DNA from: Actinomycetota bacterium
GTDB lineage: Bacteria > Actinomycetota > Actinomycetes > Propionibacteriales > Propionibacteriaceae
Length of the DNA: 64,000 nucleotides
Assembly (NCBI GenBank): GCA_020161795.1
Contig: JAIUOR010000051.1
Coordinates: 92,681-156,680 of the forward strand
Reading direction: 5' to 3'
Positions 16,987 to 25,250 of the stretch are shown here, one piece after another. The translations under genes and the position numbers were made by a program. Each line of letters opens with the position of its first letter. Position 1 is the stretch's first letter. The notes beneath the pieces are model-generated. The model did not search any database and was not told the origin of the DNA. It saw only the letters and a program-made list of their open reading frames with translations.

Positions 16987-17763
16987 TCAGCGCGGGTCGC
17001 GCTCCCCGGCCAGGACGGGGACGCCGAGCACGTTCCCAGCCGGCGGCAGCGGGCAGGTGCCGAAGTCGCTGAACGCGCAGGGCGGGTTGGCAGCGAAGTT
17101 GAAGTCCACGACGAGTTCCTCTGCGGGCTCCTCGTCCAGCACGATCCAGCGGAATTTGGAGTTGCCGGGGTCACGGAAGGAGATCAGCCAACCATCGTCC
17201 CCGCCGGTGACCTTGAGCGTGCTGGGTTCTCCGCCGACCAGCAGGTCGACCTCGCCGGTCACCTGGGTGGAGAAGCTCACCCGGGCGGCCGCCGATCCGA
17301 TGACCAGTTCCTGGTTGTCGGCGTAGGGACGGTAGGCACCGGTAAGTCGCCAGGCCGGGTCGTAGTCGAAGGCAGGCACCCCGGCGTAGCTCCGCAGGCC
17401 GGGAGAGTGCGGATCGCGAACCCGGACGGCGAGGAACCCATCCCGCAGGATGAGCTCCAGCCGGCGCTCGTGATGGCTGACGGAGGGCGCCTCGCCGTCA
17501 GCCGGGTTCCACAGCAGGGTCGGCTCGGTGACCGGCTCGCCCTCCAACAGAACGGGGTCGGCTGCCCCGGCGGGATCGACGTGCACGCCCCGATCGTCCG
17601 CCCACCACAGACCGGGAAGATCCTCCAGCGAGGTGGGCTCGTCCTCCAGCCAGTGCAGGGCGGTCAGGCTCAGCCAGCCGTACGGCTGACCGAACTGGTC
17701 GTCGCGCTGCTCACGCCACTCCTGCCAGCGCTGTTGCTGCCCGGCTACGGTCGATGCATCCAT
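16987..17763 (-). CDS. DUF1684-family protein
   Basis: About 258 residues with the DUF1684 pattern: an N-terminal WREQRDDQFGQPYGWLSLTA, a central beta-rich region, and the C-terminal DFNFAANPPCAFSDFGTCPL with two cysteines. The biochemical role of DUF1684 is not established. The ATG at 17763 is favoured over that at 17787 because ATGGTA on the plus strand (17770-17775) is a TACCAT -10 hexamer on the coding strand, six bases from the start, as expected for a leaderless transcript. It is convergent with the importer operon and divergent from the secreted protein gene. Confidence 0.75.
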   Translation of the reverse strand: MDASTVAGQQQRWQEWREQRDDQFGQPYGWLSLTALHWLEDEPTSLEDLPGLWWADDRGVHVDPAGAADPVLLEGEPVTEPTLLWNPADGEAPSVSHHERRLELILRDGFLAVRVRDPHSPGLRSYAGVPAFDYDPAWRLTGAYRPYADNQELVIGSAAARVSFSTQVTGEVDLLVGGEPSTLKVTGGDDGWLISFRDPGNSKFRWIVLDEEPAEELVVDFNFAANPPCAFSDFGTCPLPPAGNVLGVPVLAGERDPR

Positions 17764-17862
17764 GGACGAATGGTAGGCGCCGTCCATGGCGATCAAGCCG
17801 GGTGGCCAAGTCGTAGCGTCGCCACAGGCTCCGGCCAGTTTCGTCGTCGACCCTGGGCAGAC

Positions 17863-17881
17863 CCTCGGGAATCGCCCGAGG
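17863..17881 (+). promoter_or_regulatory. 5'-leader stem-loop of the secreted protein gene
   Basis: CCTCGGG and CCCGAGG form a 7-bp perfect stem with a 5-base loop, ending 20 bases before the ATG at 17902. It may protect the 5' end or affect translation; no partner antiterminator is visible. Confidence 0.35.
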
Positions 17882-17901
17882 CGAATCCGAAGGAGCCCCC
17901 G

Positions 17902-18450
17902 ATGAAGAAGAGAACGGTTGCCCTCGTGTCCGCCGCCGTCCTGACCGCTGGTCTGGGAGTCGGCGCCACCCAACTCGCCACCGCCGAGACTCCCACGCCT
18001 TCGCCCACGGCGTCCCCGACCGACAGCCCGCAGAAGACTCCCGCGCGCAAGGGCGGTCACGGAGATCGTGCCAAGCTCGATCTCAGCGGGCTGGCGAGCA
18101 AGCTCGGGGTCGACGAGACCAAGCTCTCCGAGGCCGTCTCCGCGGCTCGTAAGGCGACCGCGCCGACTGAGCAGACCAAGCCCTCGGAGGCGGCCGATCG
18201 CGAAGCCGCGCGGGCTGCCCGCCAGGCGGCGTTCGCCAAGGCGCTCGCCACCGAACTCGGGATCGACGAGGCCAAGGTCACCGCCGCTCTGGACGAGTTG
18301 CGCACCGAGCGCGAGGCCGAGCGGGCCGCCCAGAACAAGGCCGTGCTCGACCAGGCCGTCAAGGACGGGAAGCTCACCCAGGCCGAGGCTGACGCCGTGC
18401 AGAAGGCCGCAGATCAGGGCATCGTCCGGATCGGCGGACGCGGCCGCTGA
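17902..18450 (+). CDS. secreted helical protein, function unknown
   Basis: A 182-residue protein with a clear signal peptide (MKKRTVALVSAAVLTAG then GVGATQLATAE), a Pro/Ser/Thr-rich spacer, and two similar helical segments. One segment reads SKLGVDETKLSEAVSAARK and the other TELGIDEAKVTAALDELRT, each about 70 residues apart, suggesting an internal duplication. A further KLTQAEADAVQKAADQG segment follows. Such LGVDExKLxxA repeats occur in extracytoplasmic proteins of unknown role. AAGGAG precedes the ATG by six bases. I do not recognise a specific function. Confidence 0.7.
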   Translation: MKKRTVALVSAAVLTAGLGVGATQLATAETPTPSPTASPTDSPQKTPARKGGHGDRAKLDLSGLASKLGVDETKLSEAVSAARKATAPTEQTKPSEAADREAARAARQAAFAKALATELGIDEAKVTAALDELRTEREAERAAQNKAVLDQAVKDGKLTQAEADAVQKAADQGIVRIGGRGR

Positions 18451-18505
18451 GCCACGACCAGGCCGCCCTTGACCCGGACGGGGGCCGGCCGCGAAGGTGA
18501 TCGTG

Positions 18506-19723
18506 ATGAACGATCCCATCGCGGTCGAGCCCGCCCGCCGCCACCCCGGGACGGTGCGCGAGGTGTTCTGGGCGTTCCTGGTGCTGGGGGTTACCTCGTT
18601 CGGCGGACCGGTGGCGCACCTGGGCTACTTCCGGGAGGCCTTCGTCAAGCGCCGCCAGTGGCTGGGGGACCGCGCCTTCGCCGACCTGGTGGCGTTGTGC
18701 CAGTTCCTGCCCGGGCCCGCCTCCAGCCAGGTCGGCATGGCGATCGGCCTGCATCGCGCCGGGTTCGGTGGCCTGCTGGCAGCCTGGACGGCGTTCACGC
18801 TGCCGTCCGCGGTGCTCCTGGTGGGCTTCGCCTACGGCGTGACCGCGGTGGGGAGCAGCGCCAGCGCCGGCTCGCTACAGGGATTGAAGGCGGCGGCGGT
18901 CGCGGTCGTCGCGCACGCCGTGCTTTCGATGGCGAGGACGTTGACCCCGGACGCCAAGCGGGCGACCATCGCTGTCGCGGCGATGGTCGGGGTGCTCCTC
19001 GTCCCGGGCATCGCGGTTCAGGTGGTGGCGATCGCCCTCGCCGGCGTGGCCGGGGTGCTGTGGCTGGCCCCGGCCGCCTCCGAGCCGGACGCCGGGTCGT
19101 TCACGGTTCGGGTGCCACGTTGGGTGGCGATCGGCAGTCTGACGGCCTTCTTCGCCCTCCTGATCGGGCTTCCGGTGCTCGCCGCGACCCTGGACGACCC
19201 CACCCTGGGCCTCTTCGACATCTTCTATCGAGCCGGAGCCCTGGTGTTCGGTGGCGGGCACGTCGTACTCCCGCTGCTACAGGCCGAGACGGTGGCGACC
19301 GGCCTGATCGGTCACGACGCCTTCCTGGCCGGCTACGGCGCGGCGCAGGCCGTACCCGGACCGCTGTTCAGTTTCGCGGCCTTTCTCGGGGCGGTCACCA
19401 CCACTCCGCCCTCCGGAGTGCTGGGCGCGGCGATCGCGTTGGTCGCGATCTTCCTTCCCGCCACCCTGCTGGTCGTCGGAACCCTGCCGTTCTGGGAACG
19501 GCTGCGGCATGCGCCGCTGGCTCAACGCGCCCTGATGGGAGTGAACGCCGGCGTGGTCGGCATTCTCGCCGCCGCGCTCTACAACCCGGTGTTCACCCAG
19601 GGCGTCACCTCGCCGATGTCCCTGGCGATCGCCGCCGCCGCCTTCGTGGCGCTGAACTCTTGGAAGGCACCCGCCTGGGCCGTGGTCATCGCCGCCGGCC
19701 TGCTCGGCTGGGCCGTGCTGTGA
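18506..19723 (+). CDS. chrA: chromate-transporter (CHR) family protein, ChrA-like
   Basis: About 405 residues made of two homologous CHR halves. The N-terminal half begins FWAFLVLGVTSFGGPVAHLG and contains CQFLPGPASSQVG; the C-terminal half has AGALVFGGGHVVLPLLQ and AAQAVPGPLFSFAAFLGA. These paired FGGP and PGP motifs define the long, bidomain chromate ion transporter family. Some members export chromate while others have unknown anion substrates. The ATG at 18506 follows GAAGGTGA at a good distance; a GTG at 18497 lacks that spacing. A hairpin follows the stop at 19726-19748. Confidence 0.82.
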   Translation: MNDPIAVEPARRHPGTVREVFWAFLVLGVTSFGGPVAHLGYFREAFVKRRQWLGDRAFADLVALCQFLPGPASSQVGMAIGLHRAGFGGLLAAWTAFTLPSAVLLVGFAYGVTAVGSSASAGSLQGLKAAAVAVVAHAVLSMARTLTPDAKRATIAVAAMVGVLLVPGIAVQVVAIALAGVAGVLWLAPAASEPDAGSFTVRVPRWVAIGSLTAFFALLIGLPVLAATLDDPTLGLFDIFYRAGALVFGGGHVVLPLLQAETVATGLIGHDAFLAGYGAAQAVPGPLFSFAAFLGAVTTTPPSGVLGAAIALVAIFLPATLLVVGTLPFWERLRHAPLAQRALMGVNAGVVGILAAALYNPVFTQGVTSPMSLAIAAAAFVALNSWKAPAWAVVIAAGLLGWAVL

Positions 19724-19725
19724 AG

Positions 19726-19748
19726 CCTGGCCGAGTCATTCGGCCAGG
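19726..19748 (+). terminator. stem-loop after the ChrA-like gene
   Basis: CCTGGCCGA and TCGGCCAGG form a perfect 9-bp stem with loop GTCAT, three bases after the TGA. It lacks a T-run, as is frequent in high-G+C bacteria, so it is a probable but unproven terminator. Confidence 0.55.
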
Positions 19749-19799
19749 CCAGCCGTAGCGCGCCGGTTCCCGTGGCGGAACAAGTTGGGCGAAACATCT

Positions 19800-19820
19800 G
19801 TTGAGTCTGGTGCACTCAAC
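19800..19820 (+). promoter_or_regulatory. HAIR-type operator (HspR) upstream of lon
   Basis: GTTGAGT, 7 bases, ACTCAAC: a perfect 7-bp inverted repeat. It matches the HspR-associated inverted repeat (CTTGAGT-N7-ACTCAAG) except that the outermost base pair is exchanged symmetrically. HspR is the heat-shock repressor of actinobacteria, known to control dnaK, clpB and, in Streptomyces, lon. The site lies 16 bases upstream of the lon start. Confidence 0.8.
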
Positions 19821-19836
19821 CCTGAAGGACTTCCTC

Positions 19837-22143
19837 ATGCCTACCAAGCGTCTCCCCGTCCTCTTCCTCGACGACGTCGTTCTGCTGCCCGGGATGATCG
19901 TCCCGATTCCGCTCGACGAAGCGGCGCAGGCCGCCATCGATGCCGCCCAGACCTCCTCGGACGGCGAGCTGCTCGCCGCGCCGCGACTGGACGACCGGTA
20001 CGCGGCCCACGGGGTCGTGGCAAGCGTGGAGAAGATCGGACGGATCCGCGGCGGTGCTCCGGCCGCGGTGCTGCGCACCGGCGAGCGCGCCCGGATCGGG
20101 AGCGGCGTCACCGGCCCCGGCGCGGCGCTGTGGGTCGAGGCGGAACCCGTCGAAGAGACCGCCGTCACCGACCGCGTCCACGCCCTGGCCGAGGAGTACA
20201 AGCGCCTCGTCGTCGCCGTCCTGCAGCGCCGGGAGGCCTGGCAGGTGATCGACACCGTCAGCGCGATCGAGGATCCGAGCGCCCTGGCCGACACGGCCGG
20301 GTGGGCGCCGTACCTCTCCAACGACCGCAAGCGGCAACTGCTGGAGACACCCGAGACCGAAGACCGTCTCACCCTGCTGATCGAGTGGACCAGGGATCAT
20401 CTCGCCGAGACCGAGGTCACCGACAAGATCGGCGAGGACGTCCGCGAGTCCATGGAGAAGCGGAACCGCGAGTTCCTGCTCCGCGAACAGCTCAAGGCGA
20501 TCCGCAAGGAGCTCGGCGAGGGCGAGCCCGAGGGCAGTGAGGACTACCGCGCCCGGGTCGAGGCCGCCGACCTGCCCGATTCTGTCCGGGAGGCCGCGCT
20601 GCGCGAGGTCGACAAGCTCGAACGCTCCAGCGATCAGAACCCCGAGACCGGGTGGATCCGCACCTGGCTGGACACCGTGCTCGAACTGCCCTGGAACGTG
20701 CGGACGCAGGACTCCACCGATCTCGGCGCCGCGCGCGCCGTGCTCGATGCCGATCACCACGGCCTGGACGAGGTCAAGGAGCGGATCGTGGAGTACCTGG
20801 GCGTCCGAGCCCGCCGTGCCCAGCGTGGTCTGGAGATCGTCGGCGGTCGCGGCTCCGGCGCGGTCATCCTGCTGGCCGGCCCGCCCGGGGTGGGCAAGAC
20901 CTCGCTGGGTGAATCCGTGGCCCGCACGCTGGGACGCAGGTTCGTCCGGGTCTCGCTCGGCGGCGTCCGGGACGAGGCGGAGATCCGCGGCCATCGGCGT
21001 ACCTACGTCGGCGCGCTGCCGGGCCGGATCGTCCGCGCGATCAAGGAGGCCGGCTCGATGAACCCGGTCGTGCTGCTGGACGAGGTCGACAAGGTGGGCG
21101 CCGACTACCGCGGCGACCCCGCCGCCGCGCTGCTGGAGGTGCTCGACCCGGCCCAGAACCACACTTTCCGCGACCACTACCTGGAACTCGACCTCGACCT
21201 CTCCGACGTGCTGTTCATCGCCACCGCCAACGTGCTGGAGACCATCCCGCCGGCCCTGTTCGACCGCATGGAGCTCATCGGAATCGACGGCTATACCGAG
21301 GACGACAAGGTGGCCATCGCTCGTGACTTCCTGGTGCCGCGGCTGCTCGAACGCGCCGCGCTCACTCCCGAGGAGGTCACGGTGATCGACGACGCGCTGC
21401 GCGAGATCGCCGCCCACTACACCCGCGAGGCCGGCGTCCGCGCGATGGAACGGATGCTTGCCAAGGCCTTCCGCAAGGTCGGGCTCGAGGAGCTGCCGGC
21501 GGTCGTGGACGTGGGTTCGCTGAAGGAGCTGATCGGCCGGCCGCGGTTCCTGCCGGAATCGCGGGAGCGGACGGCCGTCCCAGGTGTCGCTTCCGGGCTC
21601 GCCGTGACCGGCATGGGCGGCGACGTGCTCTACATCGAGGCATCCCTGCTGCCCGGCACGACCCCGTCGCTGACGATCACCGGGCAGCTCGGTGAGGTGA
21701 TGAAGGAATCGGCGCAGATCGCGTTGTCGTACCTGCAGGCCCATGCCCTCGAATACGGCATTACGCCCGAACGGCTGGAACACCCGTTGCACCTGCACGT
21801 GCCCGCCGGCGCGGTACCGAAGGACGGCCCCTCGGCCGGCGTCACGATGACCACCGCGCTGCTCTCGCTGCTCACCGGACGCAACGTCCGCGCGGAGGTC
21901 GGGATGACCGGCGAGGTCTCGCTGACCGGCCGGGTGCTGCCGATCGGTGGGGTCAAGCAGAAACTGCTGGCCGCCCAGCGCGCCGGCCTCGGCGTGGTCT
22001 ACCTGCCCCAACGCAACGAGCCCGACCTCGACGACGTGCCCGCCGAGATCCTGAGCGAGCTCGAGGTACGGCTGGTCTCCGACGTCCGCGAGATCCTCAG
22101 TACGGCCCTCGAACCCGCCCGGGAGTCGAAGGCCGCCGCCTGA
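19837..22143 (+). CDS. lon: ATP-dependent protease Lon
   Basis: About 768 residues with the full LonA layout. The N-terminal substrate-binding domain covers about residues 1-200, a helical linker follows, and the AAA+ module has Walker A GPPGVGKTS near residue 348 and Walker B VVLLDEVDKV. The C-terminal S16 protease domain holds the catalytic serine in KDGPSAGVTM (near 666) and lysine in PIGGVKQKLLAA (near 706). Lon degrades damaged and regulatory proteins in the cytoplasm. The ATG at 19837 has AAGGA about eight bases upstream; a TTG at 19801 lies inside the operator and is rejected. The HAIR operator points to HspR-controlled heat-shock induction. Confidence 0.95.
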   Translation: MPTKRLPVLFLDDVVLLPGMIVPIPLDEAAQAAIDAAQTSSDGELLAAPRLDDRYAAHGVVASVEKIGRIRGGAPAAVLRTGERARIGSGVTGPGAALWVEAEPVEETAVTDRVHALAEEYKRLVVAVLQRREAWQVIDTVSAIEDPSALADTAGWAPYLSNDRKRQLLETPETEDRLTLLIEWTRDHLAETEVTDKIGEDVRESMEKRNREFLLREQLKAIRKELGEGEPEGSEDYRARVEAADLPDSVREAALREVDKLERSSDQNPETGWIRTWLDTVLELPWNVRTQDSTDLGAARAVLDADHHGLDEVKERIVEYLGVRARRAQRGLEIVGGRGSGAVILLAGPPGVGKTSLGESVARTLGRRFVRVSLGGVRDEAEIRGHRRTYVGALPGRIVRAIKEAGSMNPVVLLDEVDKVGADYRGDPAAALLEVLDPAQNHTFRDHYLELDLDLSDVLFIATANVLETIPPALFDRMELIGIDGYTEDDKVAIARDFLVPRLLERAALTPEEVTVIDDALREIAAHYTREAGVRAMERMLAKAFRKVGLEELPAVVDVGSLKELIGRPRFLPESRERTAVPGVASGLAVTGMGGDVLYIEASLLPGTTPSLTITGQLGEVMKESAQIALSYLQAHALEYGITPERLEHPLHLHVPAGAVPKDGPSAGVTMTTALLSLLTGRNVRAEVGMTGEVSLTGRVLPIGGVKQKLLAAQRAGLGVVYLPQRNEPDLDDVPAEILSELEVRLVSDVREILSTALEPARESKAAA

Positions 22144-22200
22144 GTGCACGGCCCAGGACGGGCGCGTGCTGGGCCACAGGTTGGGCATGGACGTCATCGT

Positions 22201-22310
22201 CTAGCGGGAGATCGCGACGGCAAACTCATTCACTCCCTCCAGACGGTGGCGTCTCCAGTATTCGACCGCCGTCTCGTTCGGCTCGCAGGCTGATCGTCAG
22301 ATCGTCCGCA
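22201..22310 (-). pseudogene. possible remnant of a GNAT acetyltransferase C-terminus
   Basis: On the minus strand the frame ending at the TAG (22201-22203) reads EPNETAVEYWRRHRLEGV before the stop. This resembles the C-terminal GNAT pattern in which N-x-x-A-x-x-(F/Y)-Y-x-(R/K)-x-G-F lies before the last strand. An in-frame stop lies eleven codons upstream of NETAV; a one-base shift there would join DLTISL to EPNETAV. No start codon or intact N-terminus is visible, so if real it is a decayed fragment. Low confidence. Confidence 0.2.
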
Positions 22311-22412
22311 TCGTGGTCAGCGCGAGTCGAAGGTCGTCTCCGCCAGCAACCATGTGCTGGGTTAGGACTCGATCTGGCTATGCCTGACATGGCTGCTCGA
22401 TCTTCGGCAGAA

Positions 22413-22823
22413 CTATCCGACCTGCCGACCAACCAGGCTCGCGAAGCAGATCAGAGTGTTCGGTACATCGAGAAGATAGACCACTCTGCCATCCTGGCGC
22501 GGCAACGGCGCCGCGATCATCTGAGTGCCCATCACCTCCCATCCACTCTCGTCCTGAGGAGCCATATCCCCAGTGATCTCTACATAGACCAATCCGGGAA
22601 ACTCGATACGGCGTAGCGCTTCGTAGTCGATCCGGAAGGTCAGGCTGAGAGTCCCCGGCACATCCATGCTGAGGCGGACCATGTCCACCGCTTCAGGCGC
22701 ATCTGGTGAATCGACATCCCAAATGCCCTGTCCCTGAAGCTCCCACCCCGACTCAAACCGGAGCGATCCGGATTGTCCCGGAAACCACGGGTTGTCACTT
22801 CGGACTCTTCGACGCAACTCCAC
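22413..22823 (-). CDS. hypothetical protein, probable partner of the upstream ORF
   Basis: A 136-residue acidic, probably beta-rich protein that I do not recognise. It starts at a GTG preceded by a strong ribosome-binding site, AAGGAGG, about ten bases upstream, and lies 35 bases after the stop of the 178-residue gene on the same strand, so the two look like a small operon. The base composition is visibly lower in G+C than the neighbouring genes, suggesting recent acquisition. Its size and pairing are compatible with an immunity or accessory protein, but no motif proves this. Confidence 0.55.
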   Translation of the reverse strand: MELRRRVRSDNPWFPGQSGSLRFESGWELQGQGIWDVDSPDAPEAVDMVRLSMDVPGTLSLTFRIDYEALRRIEFPGLVYVEITGDMAPQDESGWEVMGTQMIAAPLPRQDGRVVYLLDVPNTLICFASLVGRQVG

Positions 22824-22858
22824 TAGAGACCTTCCTCCTTAACTGCGGTCCCCCGCAC

Positions 22859-23395
22859 CTACCGCAGGCCCGCCGCCACCAACGCGGCCTCCGCCGTGGC
22901 AACCACAAGGTTCTCCTTCAGTATCCGAGGGACACGGAACTCCGGGTCCACCAACGGAATCAACTCGCCGGCAGGGCCCAGTTTTGCCACACCAAGGTCG
23001 GTCAACACCCACTCCCCGTGGCCCGACGAGAACTCTTTTAGCATGCCGTCATCAAACCGAGCGTGGAGCGCCAGGCGATAGTCGCCCAACACATCGCCGA
23101 AGAAATCGAGCGTTGGCTCCTTGACCTGAATCGCCGCCCAATACCCGAGAACCGCCCACTTCGATAGACGCCACATATCATCGTCATTCCCAAAGCGGGT
23201 CTCACGGCCTGACAAGACCTCCAGAACCGTCTCGTAGGCCACCTCAGGCAACGCCATCAGCTCCACCCGTTCGCATACCTGCGACAGCAACTCATCCACC
23301 TGCTCGGCCGACCTCAGCACTCGCTGAGTCAACTTGTGCTCAAGGACGATCTCACCCAAGTCGCCATGGGCCTCGAAACCAGAAACCGCATACAC
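22859..23395 (-). CDS. hypothetical protein, first gene of a two-gene foreign-looking unit
   Basis: A 178-residue protein of unknown family. The N-terminal half is helical (KLTQRVLRSAEQVDELLSQV) and the C-terminal half is mixed, with GEWVLTDLGVAKLGPAGELI. GAGGTG precedes the ATG at 23395. Codon and base composition differ from the housekeeping genes around it. With the gene at 22413-22823 it forms a two-gene set in a lower-G+C patch next to tRNA-Ile. I cannot assign a function. Confidence 0.55.
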   Translation of the reverse strand: MYAVSGFEAHGDLGEIVLEHKLTQRVLRSAEQVDELLSQVCERVELMALPEVAYETVLEVLSGRETRFGNDDDMWRLSKWAVLGYWAAIQVKEPTLDFFGDVLGDYRLALHARFDDGMLKEFSSGHGEWVLTDLGVAKLGPAGELIPLVDPEFRVPRILKENLVVATAEAALVAAGLR

Positions 23396-23786
23396 CTCAC
23401 GGAGCAGCGGACCCCAATGCGATCGACAACAACCCCACCAGAAAGAATCGAAACCAGTGGGACAAGACGGGGCGCAACGGCATTGTCACGTGAGGGATTG
23501 CGGTCACTTTCGACGTTGAAATAGGACCAGCCCTCCGTGTGGGACACCTTCCCATCCGAACAGCCAAGCAATTCCTAGCATGAAGAAAACTCACACCAGC
23601 GGAGCCCGGCGACTTCATCCGGCGTGTCCCGCCCATGCGGCTCTCAGCCACAACCCGGCGCGCTGAGATCAGACGGGAGCCATCCGTTCGATGTGGCGCG
23701 CAGCGCAATGTTCCCCGGCTTGGAGGCCAGGACTACTTGCGGGTTGGGCTGCACCTTGCTGGAGTGCCCCAGCAGAGGGGCAATGC
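23396..23786. other. 391-bp gene-free stretch between the foreign-looking genes and tRNA-Ile
   Basis: Short frames exist on both strands but none has a credible ribosome-binding site and protein-like composition. The last part holds the hairpin GCCCC-N6-GGGGC (23766-23781), just past the tRNA 3' end on the minus strand, a possible terminator. I see no tRNA-Ala, no integrase and no clear direct repeat of the tRNA 3' end. Confidence 0.5.
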
Positions 23787-23863
23787 TGGTGGGCCTAAGT
23801 GGACTTGAACCACTGACCTCCGCCTTATCAGGGCGGCGCTCTAACCGTCTGAGCTATAGGCCC
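23787..23863 (-). tRNA. tRNA-Ile (anticodon GAT)
   Basis: Read on the minus strand, the acceptor arms GGGCCTA and TAGGCCC pair perfectly. The D arm is GCTC/GAGC, the anticodon stem is CCGCC/GGCGG around loop CTGATAA (anticodon GAT), and the T stem is AGTGG/CCACT around TTCAAGT. The discriminator A is followed by an encoded CCA at 23787-23789. Position after gyrA is usual for actinobacteria. Confidence 0.97.
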
Positions 23864-23935
23864 GCTGGTGCGTTGCACCGAGGGGAAACGTTACCGTGCC
23901 CGGTGGGCAGGTCTCAAATCCTTCGCAGCCCCGGC

Positions 23936-24562
23936 TCACACGATCGAGAAGCCGGGCGGCAGAGGGGCCCGGCCGGTGAGGGCGAGCAGCAGGGCCCCAC
24001 CGTGTCCGGCGTCGAGCGCTGCCTCGGCCGCCAGCCGGACCGCGTCCGCCAAGGTGTCCCGACTCGGCTCGAAGCGAAGGCCGGTTGCTCGCGCGATGTC
24101 CAGACAGTGCACCACCAGCTCGAAGATGCGGGTGCGCAGGTACTCCTCCAGCGGCATCCCGCCCACCAGCGTGGTCAGGACGTATCCGGGCGGAAGGCCG
24201 TCGAGCGCCCGGCGTGCCCGATCGGCAAGCTCGACCACGGCGGCTACGGGGTCGTCACCCAGGGCCGCACCAGCCTGGCGACCACGCTCGGCGACCGCAT
24301 CGGAATCGGGGAAGCTCTCGGCGATGATGCGGTAGTAGTCGACGGCAGTCGGTGCGGCGATCTGGTCGGCTGGCCGCGCGATGTACTCGATGACGGTGAC
24401 GAGCGACCGTGAGGTGTGCCCGATCAGCGCTCGCAGATCCCACACGCCCAGCCCTGGGGCATCGAGAGACGCCATATCGACCCGGCGGACCAGATCGACA
24501 TAGTCGGCCGCCGCCACGAGGTACCTGGCGAACGACTCGGAGCGGAATGCGTCGGTGCCCAT
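23936..24562 (-). CDS. mycothiol-dependent maleylpyruvate-isomerase-family protein
   Basis: A 208-residue protein of the DinB-like superfamily found in actinobacteria, related to mycothiol-dependent maleylpyruvate isomerase. Characteristic elements are LGVWDLRALIGHTSRSLVTV near residue 40, with the metal-type histidine in GHTSR, and ELVVHCLDIARATG near residue 155, with the second histidine. Members isomerise or conjugate small molecules using mycothiol. The actual substrate is unknown. It lies 25 bases downstream of the DUF3566 gene on the same strand, possibly co-transcribed. Confidence 0.75.
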   Translation of the reverse strand: MGTDAFRSESFARYLVAAADYVDLVRRVDMASLDAPGLGVWDLRALIGHTSRSLVTVIEYIARPADQIAAPTAVDYYRIIAESFPDSDAVAERGRQAGAALGDDPVAAVVELADRARRALDGLPPGYVLTTLVGGMPLEEYLRTRIFELVVHCLDIARATGLRFEPSRDTLADAVRLAAEAALDAGHGGALLLALTGRAPLPPGFSIV

Positions 24563-24587
24563 CGGAACTCCGGTCCTACGCCGTTCG

Positions 24588-25250
24588 TCAGTCTTCGGCG
24601 AGGGTGACTTCCAGGCCGCCCAGGATGTTGGCGGAGAGGTTGTACAGGAAGGCGGCGATGGTTCCCAGCGCGGTCATCAGCACGACGTTGATCACGGCGA
24701 TCAGCGCGGAGATGCCGAGCACCTTGTTCATGCTGATGTAGTCCTCGATCCGCCAGCCGGCGGTGTCGTTCGGGCTGGAGACCAGATCGGTGACCACCTC
24801 GTTGACCGCCGCGAAGATGCCCGAGGTCTCGATCACGGTCCACACCATGTAGACCGCCACCCAGAGCATGATCCCGAAGGCGATGGAGAACAGGAACACC
24901 GTCTTCATCACCGACCATGGATCGAGCCGGGAGAGCCGGAGCCGCGCCTTGCGGGTGCGCCGGCCGCCCTTGCGAACCGGCTTGGGAGCCGGTTCGTCGA
25001 CCACCGGCGGTGCCGCGGGCGGCGGAACGGGCGTCGGCACCGTGACGGTGGCCTCGTACTGCGGCCCCGGAACGAGCGGCTCCTCCGGCGAACCCGCGGA
25101 ATCCGGGGTGTCGCTTGCGGGTACCGGCGGAATCCGGACGACCGTGTCGTCCAGCCCGTTCTCGCTGTCGGACCTGCCTCCTTCGACCCGCCACTTCGGG
25201 GGGTCGACCAGCCCCGAAGCCGCTCCGGTCGCGGTCAGCTTGTCAGTCAC
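24588..25250 (-). CDS. DUF3566 membrane protein
   Basis: About 220 residues: a long proline- and acid-rich N-terminal region (to about residue 95), a basic patch ([19 protein letters not shown]), and the DUF3566 core with two hydrophobic segments, [20 protein letters not shown] and a second near residue 175. This family is almost always encoded directly after gyrA in actinobacteria, as here, where it overlaps the gyrA stop by eight bases. Its function is not established. It may be anchored in the membrane with the N-terminal tail inside. Confidence 0.87.
   Translation of the reverse strand: MTDKLTATGAASGLVDPPKWRVEGGRSDSENGLDDTVVRIPPVPASDTPDSAGSPEEPLVPGPQYEATVTVPTPVPPPAAPPVVDEPAPKPVRKGGRRTRKARLRLSRLDPWSVMKTVFLFSIAFGIMLWVAVYMVWTVIETSGIFAAVNEVVTDLVSSPNDTAGWRIEDYISMNKVLGISALIAVINVVLMTALGTIAAFLYNLSANILGGLEVTLAED

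Noticed and set aside
23787..23863. tRNA 3' end as an attachment site with a direct repeat at the far side of the low-G+C patch
   Set aside because: I could not find a convincing copy of the tRNA 3' sequence near 22.1-22.4 kb, and there is no integrase.
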